A DNA stretch of 7,941 bases from an uncultured Ruminococcus sp. Lineage in GTDB: Bacteria; Bacillota; Clostridia; Oscillospirales; Acutalibacteraceae. A program made the translations under genes and the position numbers. The notes below the pieces were generated by a model. That model saw only the letters and a list, made by a program, of their open reading frames with translations, was not told the origin of the DNA and did no database searches. Each line of letters begins with the position of its first letter. Position 1 is the stretch's first letter. This document shows positions 1 to 5,526 of the stretch, in pieces. The stretch lies in the NCBI GenBank assembly GCA_902802975.1, contig CADCOF010000226.1, forward strand, positions 1 through 7,941, given 5' to 3'.

Positions 1-109
1 AAGCAACAAAAATCTATATAATTAGAAGAAATGACATTTTCGATTTCCCAAAAAACTCGTTTTAAGCAAATCGTATCACGTAAATACGTCGTTTTTTAAT
101 CGTTTATGA

Positions 110-131
110 CCCACCTGCAAGTCGGGATTTT
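110..131 (+). terminator. Weak putative terminator hairpin
   Basis: CCCAC (110-114) can pair with GTCGGG (121-126) if one C is bulged. The six-base loop is CTGCAA, and ATTTT follows directly. The stem is short, so this is a weak call. It would suit the end of a plus-strand transcript entering from the left of the window. Confidence 0.22.
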
Positions 132-156
132 AATTATTAATTATTAATTATTAATT
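131..156. repeat. Heptanucleotide tandem repeat TAATTAT, about 3.7 copies
   Basis: The unit TAATTAT is repeated perfectly from 131 to 156 (three full copies plus TAATT). It ends 14 bp before the -35 hexamer of the promoter at 171-200, so its downstream end falls roughly where an UP element would lie. Seven-base units of this kind are frequent intergenic repeats in Ruminococcus-like genomes, from general familiarity. A related heptamer array lies at 7841-7860. Confidence 0.85.
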
Positions 157-170
157 GAATCCTCTTTCCC

Positions 171-200
171 TTGACTCGTATCGATTAAATATGATATAAT
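171..200 (+). promoter_or_regulatory. Strong sigma-A type promoter with extended -10
   Basis: TTGACT at 171-176 and TATAAT at 195-200 are separated by 18 bp. TGA directly before the -10 gives the TGn extended -10 motif. Transcription should begin near 206-208, leaving a leader of about 33 nt before the ATG at 240. This is the best promoter match in the window and implies substantial constitutive transcription of the two plus-strand genes. No operator-like palindrome overlaps it. Confidence 0.85.
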
Positions 201-239
201 CTTACATATAATTGGCATTATTGCAGAGAAGGCGTTATT

Positions 240-1034
240 ATGAATAGAAAAAAATACAACAATATTTCAGCTACTCTTTCCGTAGCCAAAGTTCTGGCAA
301 AAGAAGGCGGCGTGGTGAACAATACCATTGTTAAAGTTGTAGATTTTATTATTATCGCAGTGATCTTTACTTTTTTGGGAACAATAATATTCAAAAACGA
401 GCATTATTATAAAGATAAATTCCAAAATGATCTGCTCAATTATATGAATAAAAAGTACGATACCGAATTTGAAATTTATTCAGATTCTTTTTGGCAAGAA
501 CATTTTTTGAACTTTTCTTATTCTGCCAAATTAAAAAGAGTCAATCATGATAGCGGCTTTATCGAAGAAAGAATTTATGATAACGGCATTATCAAAGCAA
601 AAGCAACTATTGAACCAACCATTTTATACAATACAGATAAAATTTATTTTCAAGACAATTATATTATTGCTAAGACAGAACGTGAAGCAGACGAAAAAAT
701 GGAAAAACTGGCGTCCGATGTATTTGGTGAACATCTGCTATATGGATGGGAGCCCGATTTTGACAGTCAATTTCAGCCGGATGACTTCAATGTCGCAACA
801 ACATTCGAAGAGTGCGTTTCAAAATGCAATTTGATTTTTTATTATAATGTTATTCTTCCGTCAGATAAGTCTGCCATCTCAGATGAACAATTGGAGAATT
901 TCAGGCAGCAGTGCGCCGAGAAGCTTCTGTCATGCAAATGTGACATATATTTTAACGACTCTATATATAACAGTACAAAATGGGTTAGTGACTATGAACC
1001 GGATTACAGCTTTTGCGAAACATTAGACAAATAG
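240..1034 (+). CDS. Hypothetical membrane-anchored protein with one copy of a Cys-containing module
   Basis: I do not recognise this 264-residue protein. Residues about 31-51 form a single hydrophobic helix, preceded by a Lys/Arg-bearing N-terminus, which suggests a type II signal anchor with the C-terminal domain outside the cell. Residues about 60-259 are one copy of a module found twice more in the next gene. Landmarks are KYDTEF (72-77), FQDNY (137-141), FGE (162-164), TTFEECVSKC (187-196), QQC (223-225), SCKCDIYF (231-238) and PDYSF (254-258). Cysteines at 192, 196, 225, 232, 234 and 258 would be able to form disulfides outside the cell. The ATG has AGAGAAGG (225-232) 7 nt upstream. GTG codons at 312 and 315 form a second plausible start behind AGAAGG at 302-307. 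The gene appears more AT-rich than the minus-strand housekeeping genes. Function unknown; the gene itself is well supported by promoter, ribosome site and paralogue. Confidence 0.85.
   Translation: MNRKKYNNISATLSVAKVLAKEGGVVNNTIVKVVDFIIIAVIFTFLGTIIFKNEHYYKDKFQNDLLNYMNKKYDTEFEIYSDSFWQEHFLNFSYSAKLKRVNHDSGFIEERIYDNGIIKAKATIEPTILYNTDKIYFQDNYIIAKTEREADEKMEKLASDVFGEHLLYGWEPDFDSQFQPDDFNVATTFEECVSKCNLIFYYNVILPSDKSAISDEQLENFRQQCAEKLLSCKCDIYFNDSIYNSTKWVSDYEPDYSFCETLDK
302..307 (+). promoter_or_regulatory. Possible internal ribosome binding site giving a shorter product
   Basis: AGAAGG lies 7 nt before the in-frame GTG at 315 (4 nt before the GTG at 312). Starting there would remove the first 24 or 25 residues. 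The resulting N-terminus (VNNT, then the membrane helix) resembles that of the neighbouring paralogue (MENNN, then its helix) more closely than the longer form does. The ATG at 240 has an equally good site, so both may be used. Confidence 0.3.
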
Positions 1035-1045
1035 AAGGTGACCTC

Positions 1046-2371
1046 ATGGAAAACAACAACTTCCGCGAATTCTGGGCAACAAAAAGGTTCGACAGAATAA
1101 TTCTTTATATTATTTTGTGCGTGATAATATTACTGCTCACATTTGATGTGGTAAAAAACTACAGATATCACCAAGAAATTGATGAATGTGTTTCATATAT
1201 CTCAAAAAAATACGACTCGGAATTCGAGTTCGTTGAGTGGCAGGACAGATCAAAAAGCATGGTCAAATTAACCGTTAAGAACGTAAACCACGATGTCGGC
1301 AATATCACCGTGCGAAAAAACCACAACCCTGAAAACGGCAAACCGGTTTTTCAGGACAACTACCTTTATGCAAAATATCAATATGAAAACGAGCAGGCGG
1401 AAAAGCAGATCGCAGAAAATATTTTCGGCGAATGCCGCATAATGCAGAATCATGTATGTTCAAGCACTGTTTTTACGCCGGACGAAATGAATGCGTCCAC
1501 GACATATGAAGAATTTCTCACGAAATGCCATGTAACATTTCAGTTCAAAGTGCTGTTTCTCCCGAGTCACCCGAAGCCCACAAATGAACAGCTACAGAAC
1601 TTCACGCAGCAGTGCGTTGATAAAATCAGGTCGTACAGCTGCGAAATATATTATGATTACGATGAACATGACTACAACAGCGTTGGGGGGCTTATTTGGT
1701 TTTCCGGAGGAAAAAGTCCCGATGTTACGTTTTCTCACGACTATAGGACAATCTCCACAGATTATGACGCGCATTTCCTTTCCGCAGATGATTTGATCTC
1801 TCACTTAAATACAAAGTACGACACCGAATTTAAAATTGAAAAGGTTATTACTTCCACGCCCAAATTGTGCTACATAAGAGCAAAGGACGTCAACAACGAC
1901 TCATTCCCTTTTCAGGCCGGCGAAACGATTTCGGAAAGCACCGGAGAAATAGTATACAAAGACAATTACATTCTCAACAAAACAGAATACGGCGCAGAGG
2001 ATATAATTGATGAGCTGGCAGCCGATGCATTCGGAGAATGCCGTGTAGTCAAAAAATATCACAACGAACTGTCATATAAAGACACGACGTTCCAGCCCGA
2101 TGACGTTGACAAATCGACAACATTCAAAGAGTGCGTTTCAAAATGCGGTCTGCAGTTCGAATATATAATACTTGTTTATGACAATCAGGCTCTCCCCTCG
2201 AAAGATGAATTGGAGAAATTCAAGCAGAAATGCAGCGAAAATCTCTATTCATGCAAATGCAGCATATATTTCAGCGTTGATCGGTCTGATGAAGACACAG
2301 AGGCAAGCGTTTTCTGGATAACAAATAACTACGCACGTTCGGATTACAGCTTTACCGTAAGCGTGGATTGA
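1046..2371 (+). CDS. Hypothetical membrane-anchored protein with two tandem copies of the same module
   Basis: A 441-residue protein of unrecognised family, paralogous to its upstream neighbour. ATG at 1046 is preferred over an in-frame TTG at 1013: AGAAGGTGA (1033-1041) is well spaced for it, the TTG lies inside the upstream gene, and 1046 leaves an 11-nt gap after the upstream stop. Residues about 18-35 form a membrane helix after a basic N-terminus (R7, K13, R14, R17), so the rest is probably extracytoplasmic. Copy A spans about residues 45-233 and copy B about 242-439. Aligned landmarks are KYD (55-57; 257-259), DNY (104-106; 306-308), FGEC (127-130; 329-332), STT[FY] (151-154; 357-360), the QC of QQC/QKC (189-190; 395-396), and CxIYF/Y (199-203; 405-409). 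Copy B is closer than copy A to the single module next door. Likely co-transcribed from the promoter at 171-200. Role unknown; a structural, binding or surface role is only inference. Confidence 0.85.
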   Translation: MENNNFREFWATKRFDRIILYIILCVIILLLTFDVVKNYRYHQEIDECVSYISKKYDSEFEFVEWQDRSKSMVKLTVKNVNHDVGNITVRKNHNPENGKPVFQDNYLYAKYQYENEQAEKQIAENIFGECRIMQNHVCSSTVFTPDEMNASTTYEEFLTKCHVTFQFKVLFLPSHPKPTNEQLQNFTQQCVDKIRSYSCEIYYDYDEHDYNSVGGLIWFSGGKSPDVTFSHDYRTISTDYDAHFLSADDLISHLNTKYDTEFKIEKVITSTPKLCYIRAKDVNNDSFPFQAGETISESTGEIVYKDNYILNKTEYGAEDIIDELAADAFGECRVVKKYHNELSYKDTTFQPDDVDKSTTFKECVSKCGLQFEYIILVYDNQALPSKDELEKFKQKCSENLYSCKCSIYFSVDRSDEDTEASVFWITNNYARSDYSFTVSVD

Positions 2372-2545
2372 GCGGCCATGCGGCCGCAGGCAGTTCGCAC
2401 CCTCAAAGAGGAAGGCTTTTGGCTCCCTCTCCGAGGGGTGCGGGTCTCCGGCTGGGAGCCGTCCCCGACGGTGGAGACCTCTGCCAAAGGCAGAAGCACC
2501 GACCGAACCGGCAGGTGAGGCGGAGGGGTAATCCGGGTTTGTGCA
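2372..2545. repeat. GC-rich hairpin-dense non-coding block, possible mobile repeat or structured RNA
   Basis: This block starts at the base after the upstream stop codon and differs sharply in composition from the AT-rich DNA on both sides. It carries a series of perfect or near-perfect stems: GCGGCC/GGCCGC (2372-2377, 2382-2387), GCACCCTC/GAGGGGTGC (2397-2404, 2433-2441, one bulge), CCCTC/GAGGG (2425-2429, 2433-2437), GGTCTCC/GGAGACC (2443-2449, 2473-2479), GGCT/AGCC (2450-2453, 2457-2460) and CCGTC/GACGG (2459-2463, 2467-2471) inside that outer stem, and TCTGCC/GGCAGA (2480-2485, 2489-2494). Both strands have open frames of 70-110 codons across it, but they start at weak codons without ribosome sites and have low-complexity Arg/Gly/Pro-rich translations. 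I read it as a dispersed repeat or structured RNA element. The right boundary is approximate. Confidence 0.55.
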
Positions 2546-2588
2546 ATATGACGAATTCATCAAAATTTGATCAATTAAATAAATAATC

Positions 2589-2625
2589 AAAAGCCCTGCT
2601 CAAATCAGAGTAGGGCTTTTATTTT
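2589..2625. terminator. Bidirectional Rho-independent terminator
   Basis: AAAAGCCCTGCTC (2589-2601) pairs with GAGTAGGGCTTTT (2608-2620) through 13 positions with one G-U pair, around the loop AAATCA. On the plus strand it runs into TTTTATTTT. On the minus strand the A-rich left flank gives a U-rich tail. It sits between the convergent ends of the second plus-strand gene (2371) and the cyclophilin gene (2645), so it should stop both transcripts. Confidence 0.92.
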
Positions 2626-2644
2626 AAGCTGATTTAAAACTAAA

Positions 2645-3577
2645 TCACTTGGAATATTTAACAACCTCAATTGAATCAATCGTTACCGGCGTTGTGGGCT
2701 TGTTTGCCGAGTCCGTTTCAACTGCTGCAATTTTGTCTACAACGTCCATGCCGCTGTATACCTGCGCAAATACCGTGTGACCTCTGTCAAGCACGTTGAA
2801 CGCACCGTCAAGCGACGGATTGCCGCCTTCTTTATTATACAGCGCGCGTATATCTTCCGAAACGAGATCAGCATTGTAGAATGCGTTGTACGACATGCCA
2901 TACATTGCCAAAAAGTTCTCAAGCTGACCGGCGTCCTGTGCCTGACAGATAGAATCGTACACCGACTTCCACTGTTGGTCAATCATATCAAAATTAACCG
3001 TCTTCGCCTGATTGATGAAAAACTGGCTGCCGTTTGTGTCCGTGCCGCTGTTAGCCATTGCAACGGAACCTCTGATGTTAAACAGCTTGTTTGAGAACTC
3101 GTCCTCGAACTTGCCTCCGCTTACACTCTCGCCGCCCGTGCCGTCACCTTTGGGGTCACCGCCCTGAATCATAAATTCGTTGATAACTCTGTGGAACGTC
3201 AAACCATCGTAATATCCGTTCTTTGCGTGAGTAAGGAAATTCTCCACAGTTTTCGGTGCAGCCTCCGGGAAAAATCTCATCGAGATATCGCCCATGCTTG
3301 TGTGCATTATTGCAACCTCCTCGCCTTCGTCGGGCGACTCAAGCTGATATCCCACCTCATGTTCTTGATCATCATAGTAATCGGCAACAAGTCCCAACTC
3401 CTTCAAGTCGTACTTTTTTGTTTCCGACGCCGCTGTTGACGCGCTGCTCTGTGTGTCGCTTTTTGACTCAGTTTTGGAGCTTGCCGCGCCGCCGTCACTG
3501 CTTTCGCCGCAGCCCGAAAGAGACGCGCACATGAGTACAGACGCTGCCATAATCAATGCGGAATACTTCTTCAACAT
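2645..3577 (-). CDS. Cyclophilin-type peptidyl-prolyl cis-trans isomerase, lipoprotein
   Basis: A 310-residue exported foldase that isomerises Xaa-Pro bonds, anchored outside the membrane by a lipid. The lipoprotein signal peptide has its lipobox LSGC at 20-23, so the mature protein starts at C23. A Ser/Thr/Gly/Ala-rich linker covers about residues 24-52. The cyclophilin domain runs from about 85 to 308, with [15 protein letters not shown] (128-142; R130 and Q138 match catalytic R55 and Q63 of human CypA) and [15 protein letters not shown] (174-188). H267 matches H126. An extra segment of about 60 residues (195-254) interrupts the domain before LDG, and the cyclosporin-contact Trp is replaced by Ser (S255). 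ATG at 3577 is chosen because AAGGAGAG precedes it, the signal peptide then begins with MLKK, and an upstream GTG at 3625 lies on the promoter. It has its own promoter and ends at the shared terminator. Confidence 0.95.
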   Translation of the reverse strand: MLKKYSALIMAASVLMCASLSGCGESSDGGAASSKTESKSDTQSSASTAASETKKYDLKELGLVADYYDDQEHEVGYQLESPDEGEEVAIMHTSMGDISMRFFPEAAPKTVENFLTHAKNGYYDGLTFHRVINEFMIQGGDPKGDGTGGESVSGGKFEDEFSNKLFNIRGSVAMANSGTDTNGSQFFINQAKTVNFDMIDQQWKSVYDSICQAQDAGQLENFLAMYGMSYNAFYNADLVSEDIRALYNKEGGNPSLDGAFNVLDRGHTVFAQVYSGMDVVDKIAAVETDSANKPTTPVTIDSIEVVKYSK

Positions 3578-3625
3578 AATTTCTTTCTCTCCTTTAAAAT
3601 ATTTGCTATACAGCATACATATCAC

Positions 3626-3654
3626 ATTCTACCCCATATCCGTAAATTTTTCAA
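3626..3654 (-). promoter_or_regulatory. Sigma-A type promoter of the cyclophilin gene
   Basis: Read on the minus strand, TTGAAA (3654-3649) and TAGAAT (3631-3626) are separated by exactly 17 bp. Transcription should begin near 3619, giving a leader of about 42 nt before the ATG at 3577. It lies in the 119-bp gap after the HAD phosphatase gene. The cyclophilin gene is therefore expressed separately from the operon, with or without read-through; I see no convincing terminator in that gap. Confidence 0.8.
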
Positions 3655-3696
3655 CATGAAATTATTAATTTTTCTAAATTTCGCTCACAAAAAACG

Positions 3697-4317
3697 CTAT
3701 ACCATTTCCGGAATATCGGCAAAAGTATCAGCCTTTACATCATAATCGATATCTCCGAACCCATACGCCGCATAAATAAAGTCAACACCCGCATAATATG
3801 CCGAATCACGGTCTGTTGCCGTATCGCCGATATACACAGGCTTTTTAAGCCCGGCGCGTTCAATCAGAATGCGAATATTATCGCCCTTTGGCTTGCCCGT
3901 TCTTCCGGCGCACTCAAAATCCTCAAAATACTTTTGCAGCCCATGTGATATAAAAAACGCATTGATATACCCCACCTCACAGTTTGACACAATAAACAAC
4001 CTGTGCGTTTTTTGCAGTTGGCTCAGCGTTTCTTCAACTTTCGGATAAAGCACTCCCCCATGACTGCCCAAAAATTCCTGCTCCGCACTCAGCGTGTAAT
4101 TTTTAACGGCGTCCCGCTGCTGTGCCGTTGCATGAGGAATAACTTTGTCAAATATCTGATCTATGCGAAGTCCCATACAGCGTTTCAACTCATCGTTGTT
4201 CAGCGTTGGTTCAAGCCCCGCTTTTACAAGCGCGATATTCCAAAGTTTAACAACATTCTCAACCGTATCCCAAAGAGTACCGTCAAGATCAAATATTATC
4301 GAATCATATTTTTGCAT
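3697..4317 (-). CDS. HAD-superfamily phosphatase (phosphoglycolate phosphatase/beta-phosphoglucomutase-like)
   Basis: A 206-residue cytoplasmic hydrolase with all four HAD motifs. Motif I is FDLDGTLWDT (9-18), with nucleophile D10 and general acid/base D12. Motif II is FIVSN (108-112) with S111. Motif III lies in GKPKG (141-145), with a Lys at 142 or 144. Motif IV is GDTATDRD (164-171), with Mg2+-binding D165 and D169. The helical cap between motifs I and II (about 18-90) places it in subfamily I (Gph/PGMB type). The substrate cannot be read from sequence; small phosphorylated metabolites such as phosphoglycolate or sugar phosphates are typical. AGGAAAGGA precedes the ATG, and the start is 24 nt after the stop of the YgjP-like gene, so it is probably the last gene of the operon. 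Confidence 0.93.
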   Translation of the reverse strand: MQKYDSIIFDLDGTLWDTVENVVKLWNIALVKAGLEPTLNNDELKRCMGLRIDQIFDKVIPHATAQQRDAVKNYTLSAEQEFLGSHGGVLYPKVEETLSQLQKTHRLFIVSNCEVGYINAFFISHGLQKYFEDFECAGRTGKPKGDNIRILIERAGLKKPVYIGDTATDRDSAYYAGVDFIYAAYGFGDIDYDVKADTFADIPEMV

Positions 4318-4341
4318 ATATATAATTTCCTTTCCTATTAT

Positions 4342-5310
4342 TCACGCGTCACGAATAATAACTTCTTCCTGCAGACGATTTATCTCCCCTTCATATGATC
4401 TCCAATCGGGCATGAATTCAGTCAGCAGCGCGTAAAAATCCTTTGAGTGATTCGCATAAATAAAATGTGCAAATTCGTGACAAATAACCGCCTCGATACA
4501 TTTTTCCGGCAGCTGCACCAAATGCGTGTTGAACGTGAGAATAGACCGCCCCGGGCGGCAGTTGCCCCAGCACGAAACCATTTTCCTGTAGCGCAGCTCC
4601 TGCGGGAATGCGATTCCCTTTGCTTTAAAACGCGGATACAATTCCCTGCACCTTTTTGATATTTCGTATTTCGCATGACTTTTCAGAAAGGCGTCCACAA
4701 TGGCGACCCTGTACCGTTTATCAGACGGACACTCCGTATTTATAACAAAAACGCCGTTTTGTATTTCGGCGAAATTTTTATCAGCACTCACCACTTTGAC
4801 ACTCAGCTTTTCTCCGAGATAATAAATATATCCCCCGTTGTCATAAATCGGAGTATTTCTGATTCTCTCGTTTTCTTCCTCATGCTTCTTAACTGCGTTA
4901 ATAATAAAATCAGCGTTGTCACGCAAAAATGACTCAATCTTATCAACGCTCACTTCCGGCGGCGCAGAAACACGAACTCCGTTTCTGCCGCTGATAGTCA
5001 GATTCACACGCTTGACTTTCTTGTATGTAAGCTCGTATTCGATAGTCTGACCCTTGAGAACAATACTGCGGTTCTGCACTGCCGGCGAAGATTTGACAGT
5101 TTTTTTATTGTGAAGTATAGAAAGATACGTGTCGGCTTTCATTCTGAGGTGCTTTTCCAATTCCGAAATATCCGCGTACTCCGGCATGGAAACATACAGC
5201 CCCCTCACGCTATCGCAGTGAATATTGATATTCTTTACGTTTTTGTATTCGATAGTATAAGTTACTCTCTCGTTTTTCAGCATAACCGTTCGGGTAATCT
5301 TCTTTGCCAA
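4342..5310 (-). CDS. YgjP/DUF45 (WLM-like) zinc metallopeptidase-type protein with duplicated N-terminal domain
   Basis: A 322-residue cytoplasmic protein. The C-terminal half carries the YgjP family signature: CWGNC (247-251), then CHEFAHFIYANHSKDF (277-292) with zinc ligands H278, H282 and H288 and catalytic E279, and PDW (301-303). E. coli YgjP has been linked to nucleotide hydrolysis, but the role of the family remains loosely defined. Members are usually about 230-250 residues; this one is longer because the N-terminal beta/alpha wing occurs twice, at about 8-67 and 82-141. The two align without gaps at an offset of 74 residues (shared L, K, YxxxYK, VK, N, G, VS, P, E, LR, AD). The start is TTG at 5310: AAGGAG (5319-5324) lies 8 nt upstream, whereas the first internal ATG (5283) has no such site. 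The gene follows DUF4250 by 12 nt, in the rRNA-methyltransferase operon. Confidence 0.92.
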   Translation of the reverse strand: MAKKITRTVMLKNERVTYTIEYKNVKNINIHCDSVRGLYVSMPEYADISELEKHLRMKADTYLSILHNKKTVKSSPAVQNRSIVLKGQTIEYELTYKKVKRVNLTISGRNGVRVSAPPEVSVDKIESFLRDNADFIINAVKKHEEENERIRNTPIYDNGGYIYYLGEKLSVKVVSADKNFAEIQNGVFVINTECPSDKRYRVAIVDAFLKSHAKYEISKRCRELYPRFKAKGIAFPQELRYRKMVSCWGNCRPGRSILTFNTHLVQLPEKCIEAVICHEFAHFIYANHSKDFYALLTEFMPDWRSYEGEINRLQEEVIIRDA

Positions 5311-5318
5311 TTTAAGTT

Positions 5319-5324
5319 CTCCTT
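5319..5324 (-). promoter_or_regulatory. Ribosome binding site selecting a TTG start
   Basis: AAGGAG on the minus strand overlaps the TAA stop of the DUF4250 gene (5325-5323) and lies 8 nt before the TTG at 5310. A near-perfect site decides for this non-ATG start. The overlap suggests translational coupling between the two genes. Confidence 0.8.
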
Positions 5325-5508
5325 AATTTCGCGCAGTAAATCTGTTCATCTGATCATCGTATTCATAATTCACGGACGCAAGCTTTTCAATCAGCTCGTT
5401 TTTATCCGCATTCATATCATCACACAGCATATCAAGTGATGAATAATTATCACGCAGTTTAGTGTTAATAAAAGACAATAATATTATAGGTTCACTTGGC
5501 AGCGACAT
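5323..5508 (-). CDS. Small DUF4250 family protein
   Basis: A 61-residue soluble protein recognised by its family pattern: an N-terminal LPSEPIILLSFINTKLRD stretch, then SSLDMLCDDMNADKNEL, and a final YEYDDQMNRF. The family is widespread in Clostridia and some other bacteria, and its function is unknown. The predicted shape is a short helical, possibly HTH-like, domain: the SLDMLCDDMNADKNELIEKL part resembles a helix-turn-helix pair, which is inference. There is no signal peptide or membrane segment. The ribosome site (AAAGAAG, about 9 nt before the ATG) is weak, so expression may depend on coupling to rsmA, which ends 18 nt upstream. The YgjP-like gene begins 12 nt downstream. Confidence 0.88.
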   Translation of the reverse strand: MSLPSEPIILLSFINTKLRDNYSSLDMLCDDMNADKNELIEKLASVNYEYDDQMNRFTARN

Positions 5509-5526
5509 GTATATCAGCTTCTTTCG

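Larger units (their letters stand above)
1..170. other. AT-rich gene-free stretch upstream of the plus-strand promoter
   Basis: I see no complete gene here. One plus-strand frame is open from the window edge to a TAA at 63-65 (about 20 codons). It could be the tail of an upstream gene, but it is too short to support that. Two weak hairpins follow: CGTAT/ATACG at 72-88 leading into a T-run at 92-97, and an imperfect CCCAC/GTCGGG stem at 110-126 followed by ATTTT. Either could terminate an upstream plus-strand transcript. The rest is low-complexity AT-rich DNA running into the heptamer repeat at 131-156. Confidence 0.4.

Noticed and set aside
1..65. Open plus-strand frame entering from the window edge and ending at a TAA at 63-65
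   Set aside because: Only about 20 codons are visible and the residues match nothing I know. Chance is a sufficient explanation in AT-rich DNA.
1013..1045. TTG start for the second paralogue
   Set aside because: It lies inside the upstream coding region. ATG at 1046 has a well-spaced AGAAGGTGA site and gives an N-terminus like other signal anchors.
2249..2590. Open frame on the minus strand (113 codons) and a shorter one on the plus strand (2368-2586) across the GC-rich block
   Set aside because: No ribosome binding site. The plus frame starts at a TTG overlapping the previous gene's stop, and the minus frame runs antisense into a supported gene. Translations are Arg/Gly/Pro-rich and low complexity, as expected from a GC-rich repeat.
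3578..3625. Sixteen-codon N-terminal extension of the cyclophilin (GTG at 3625)
   Set aside because: The GTG lies at the -10 element of the gene's own promoter, upstream of the expected transcript start. The extension would also place extra residues before a textbook lipoprotein signal peptide.
3638..3699. Possible terminator between the HAD phosphatase and cyclophilin genes (GAAATT/AATTTC stem)
   Set aside because: The stem is six AT-rich pairs with a 13-nt loop and no proper U-run, so it is too weak to call.
4003..4398. Plus-strand open frame (131 codons) opposite the HAD phosphatase gene
   Set aside because: Antisense shadow of a gene with all four HAD motifs. It has no ribosome site or domain signal.
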